From the NCBI GenBank assembly GCA_045106855.1, contig JBGCFI010000007.1:186001-250000 (forward strand): a stretch of DNA of 64,000 bases. The letters run 5' to 3'. Positions 62,525 through 64,000 of the stretch are shown in pieces. This stretch comes from Granulosicoccus sp045106855. GTDB lineage: Bacteria; Pseudomonadota; Gammaproteobacteria; Granulosicoccales; Granulosicoccaceae. How positions within the stretch are numbered: position 1 is the stretch's first letter; every line of letters starts with the position of its first letter. Below the pieces are notes generated by a model. It did not search any database and had not been told where the DNA came from. It saw only the letters and a list, made by a program, of their open reading frames with translations. The position numbers and the translations under genes were made by a program.

Positions 62525-62814
62525 CTAGTTGTCGATTAGAAAGTGAAGACGCTCATCGGTCATTTTTGGAGATATCTCAACAATCTCAGCTACAACTATG
62601 TTTTCCATTATAAATGGGTCGTTGTTAACTTTCCCCGTAAAGCGTTACGTGAAATGTTGTGAGCGATAATACAACCGCCTTTGTTGGTGTCTATACTACC
62701 GACTAGCAAGAATAGGCCATCTGAAAATCCCTGTTTTATCCATTCATTATGGCCAGCCATAAATTCTGATGCTTTTGATTTTTTGTCTGAGAACTTTAGA
62801 TTTACAATAAACAT
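62525..62814 (-). pseudogene. YciI-family protein, split by a -1 frameshift
   Basis: A small YciI-like protein. The first frame (62814 down to about 62632) encodes MFIVNLKF, then AGHNEWIKQGFSDGLFLLVGS and IIAHNISRNALRGK, the usual strand-helix-strand of the ferredoxin-like fold with a central His. It then runs into a stop after LTTTHL. The -1 frame continues VNNDPFIMENIVVAEIVEISP, which is exactly the expected C-terminus, ending at TAG 62525. Joined, the product is about 96 residues, the family norm. The switch falls on G GGA AAG, a possible slippery heptamer, but a lost base in the GGGG/AAA run is the simpler reading. Confidence 0.72.
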
Positions 62815-63183
62815 GAATCACTCTCCAAACTATGACTCTCAATATTTTTCATTTTGGTGGGTTCAACTTCAATAAGACGTATACATCGGTATGGCATCTT
62901 TGCTACGTACGATGTCTATCGAGCGTGGTTTTTCCATGATTCTTTAATACGAAGTAGAAATATTAATTTGCTATATTTGCATTGATGTCGTGGATTGAAA
63001 AATCTAATAATGGCTGGTGTATATGACAACTCTTATTGGGCAAATACTAGACAACCTATCAAGCCTGATGTTGTGTCTACGGCTCACAGCAAATGTATAA
63101 TTAATACACATACAAATCCAGCTGAATATACAGTTCCAGTTATCCAGCATCCAATGTGGTGTATCTTGTTTATTCTCCCTGAC
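62815..63183. other. AT-rich intergenic region
   Basis: 369 bases between the YciI gene start and the end of the HAD phosphatase gene. It is AT-rich and has one short plus-strand open frame (62995-63195) without a ribosome site or recognisable content. The YciI promoter probably lies just above 62815. I see nothing else in it. Confidence 0.5.
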
Positions 63184-63798
63184 TTACTTGGGTAAGGCTT
63201 CTAGTGCAAGAATGACGTCTTGTGGCGAGGTGACATGTACTGCTTGAAGGCCTGCATTTAGAGCACCTTCTATATTTGTATAGCTATCATCAAAGAAGAG
63301 CATTGATTCAGCTTTTATTGAGGTCTCATTCAGGATGAAGTTGAATGCTTCAGCATCTGGTTTACGTAAACCCATTTCAGAAGATACAAACATATAATCA
63401 AAGCATTGTCTGATCCGTGGAAATTCTTTCTCCCAATATGCCTGATGTATTGCATTGGTATTGGTGAATGCATAACATGGGTATCGGTCACCAAGCTGTT
63501 CTATGGCGTCAAGAACGGCTGTGATTTCGTTGCCAAATATGGCATTCCAACTGTCAATCAACAATGAATCGTCCGAGGATAGATTTAGCGTTTTACGTAG
63601 ATGTGAAAAATACTGGGCCCCCGTGATTAGTCCTTTTTCGTGTTGTTCATAGGCATCGTCCATTGAAAAGGACTGTCGGATTTCGCTCGCGCTAGGCGTA
63701 TTATTTTTAGAAAGATGGTCGAATATTCCATCAAAATCGACCTCAAGAACGACTCCGCCCATGTCGAAAAGTAACGCCTCAACAGTGTCTGGATTCAT
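63184..63798 (-). CDS. HAD-IA family hydrolase
   Basis: A 204-residue HAD-superfamily phosphatase. Motif I is LLFDMGGVVLEVD with nucleophile D12; here the second aspartate is replaced by Gly (DMGGV), as in the epoxide-hydrolase-N/YihX-like group. Motif II FTNTNA is near 105, the lysine lies in LRKPDAEAF near 150, and motif IV is FFDDSYTN (about 168-175). The helical cap (15-80) is small. YihX-type enzymes dephosphorylate sugar phosphates such as glucose-1-phosphate. The substrate here is unknown. The gene stands alone; the last 200 bases of the window upstream of it hold no recognisable gene. Confidence 0.85.
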   Translation of the reverse strand: MNPDTVEALLFDMGGVVLEVDFDGIFDHLSKNNTPSASEIRQSFSMDDAYEQHEKGLITGAQYFSHLRKTLNLSSDDSLLIDSWNAIFGNEITAVLDAIEQLGDRYPCYAFTNTNAIHQAYWEKEFPRIRQCFDYMFVSSEMGLRKPDAEAFNFILNETSIKAESMLFFDDSYTNIEGALNAGLQAVHVTSPQDVILALEALPK

Positions 63799-64000
63799 GC
63801 TTTTCCCCGGTTAGTCAAAGCGCGTTTTTGCGCCGTCTGCATCGCTCTGCGTCATTTGGTGTATTGCCAGTTACAGTTTGCTGCAATTGTCAAAACAATT
63901 GCAAGTACAGGAAGTAAAAATCATACTGCTTTGGTTCTGTGATTTTGATCATTTGAAGCTTTCTGATAAGCTCAATCGGACGCAGGTGGCATTTTTGGAT

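Noticed and set aside
62995..63195. A 66-codon plus-strand open frame.
   Set aside because: It has no ribosome site, lies in AT-rich DNA, has no recognisable content, and overlaps the end of the HAD gene.
1..64000. CRISPR arrays, tRNA or rRNA genes, insertion sequences, integrases, prophage genes or attachment sites.
   Set aside because: I looked for regularly spaced repeats, cloverleaf-like segments, transposase or integrase motifs and flanking duplications and found none; the only tandem repeats are the in-gene kinase repeat and one 20-bp duplication.

Overview
The window reads as ordinary bacterial chromosome: mid-range G+C, densely packed genes, ATGA-type overlaps inside operons, and no rRNA, tRNA, prophage, insertion sequence or CRISPR that I can see. 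Tex, CheV, an S4/YbcJ protein, a DUF533 protein and a hybrid histidine kinase, together with TRAP, tripartite tricarboxylate (TTT), oligopeptide and sugar ABC importers and sulfoacetaldehyde acetyltransferase (Xsc), fit a large-genome marine gammaproteobacterium living on dissolved organic matter. A Granulosicoccus-like organism is my best guess. That is inference from gene content, not from a marker gene.

Layout. 1-7.8 kb: housekeeping and signalling genes (3' end of tex, DHH phosphoesterase, S4 protein, hybrid histidine kinase, S9 peptidase, DUF533 protein, CheV). 7.8-16.4 kb: a TRAP operon followed by an opp-type peptide ABC operon whose binding-protein gene carries an in-frame stop. 16.5-22.3 kb: GH16 lipoprotein, MATE exporter, a solitary xsc, and an unknown lipoprotein. 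22.4-28.5 kb: small catabolic enzymes (Gfo/Idh/MocA, DUF1028, two RidA, VOC, Gph-like HAD, aconitase X), suggesting imino acid or amino acid breakdown. 28.7-33.4 kb: a Ser/Thr kinase with a 19-residue Ala/Glu/Lys repeat tract, a secreted partner candidate, and a CBM9-like lipoprotein.

33.6-48.4 kb is a sugar/polyol catabolic island: 3-hydroxyisobutyrate-dehydrogenase-family enzyme, TIM-barrel isomerase, membrane diiron hydroxylase, GntR/FCD regulator, Rieske ferredoxin, complete sugar ABC importer, a broken mannitol dehydrogenase, and three tandem Gfo/Idh/MocA dehydrogenases. The family content parallels the rhizobial rhizopine (moc) catabolic genes, and this is the strongest candidate here for an undescribed pathway. 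The hydroxylase and regulator genes diverge from a 139-bp region holding opposed promoters and three AT-rich boxes.

48.6-62.4 kb: an IclR-aminotransferase-metallohydrolase operon faces a TTT importer followed by an aldehyde dehydrogenase, a Tm-1-like protein and five homoprotocatechuate meta-cleavage genes (hpaF, E, D, G, H). Together they could take an arylethylamine to a ring-cleaved dicarboxylate; hpaI and the ring hydroxylase are not in the window. The last 1.6 kb holds a frameshifted YciI gene and a HAD phosphatase.

A recurring oddity is gene disruption: nonsense codons in the oppA-like and mannitol dehydrogenase genes, a -1 frameshift in yciI, and an aconitase X gene whose conserved N-terminus starts upstream of any standard start codon. 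Either several loci are decaying or the assembly has residual base errors.
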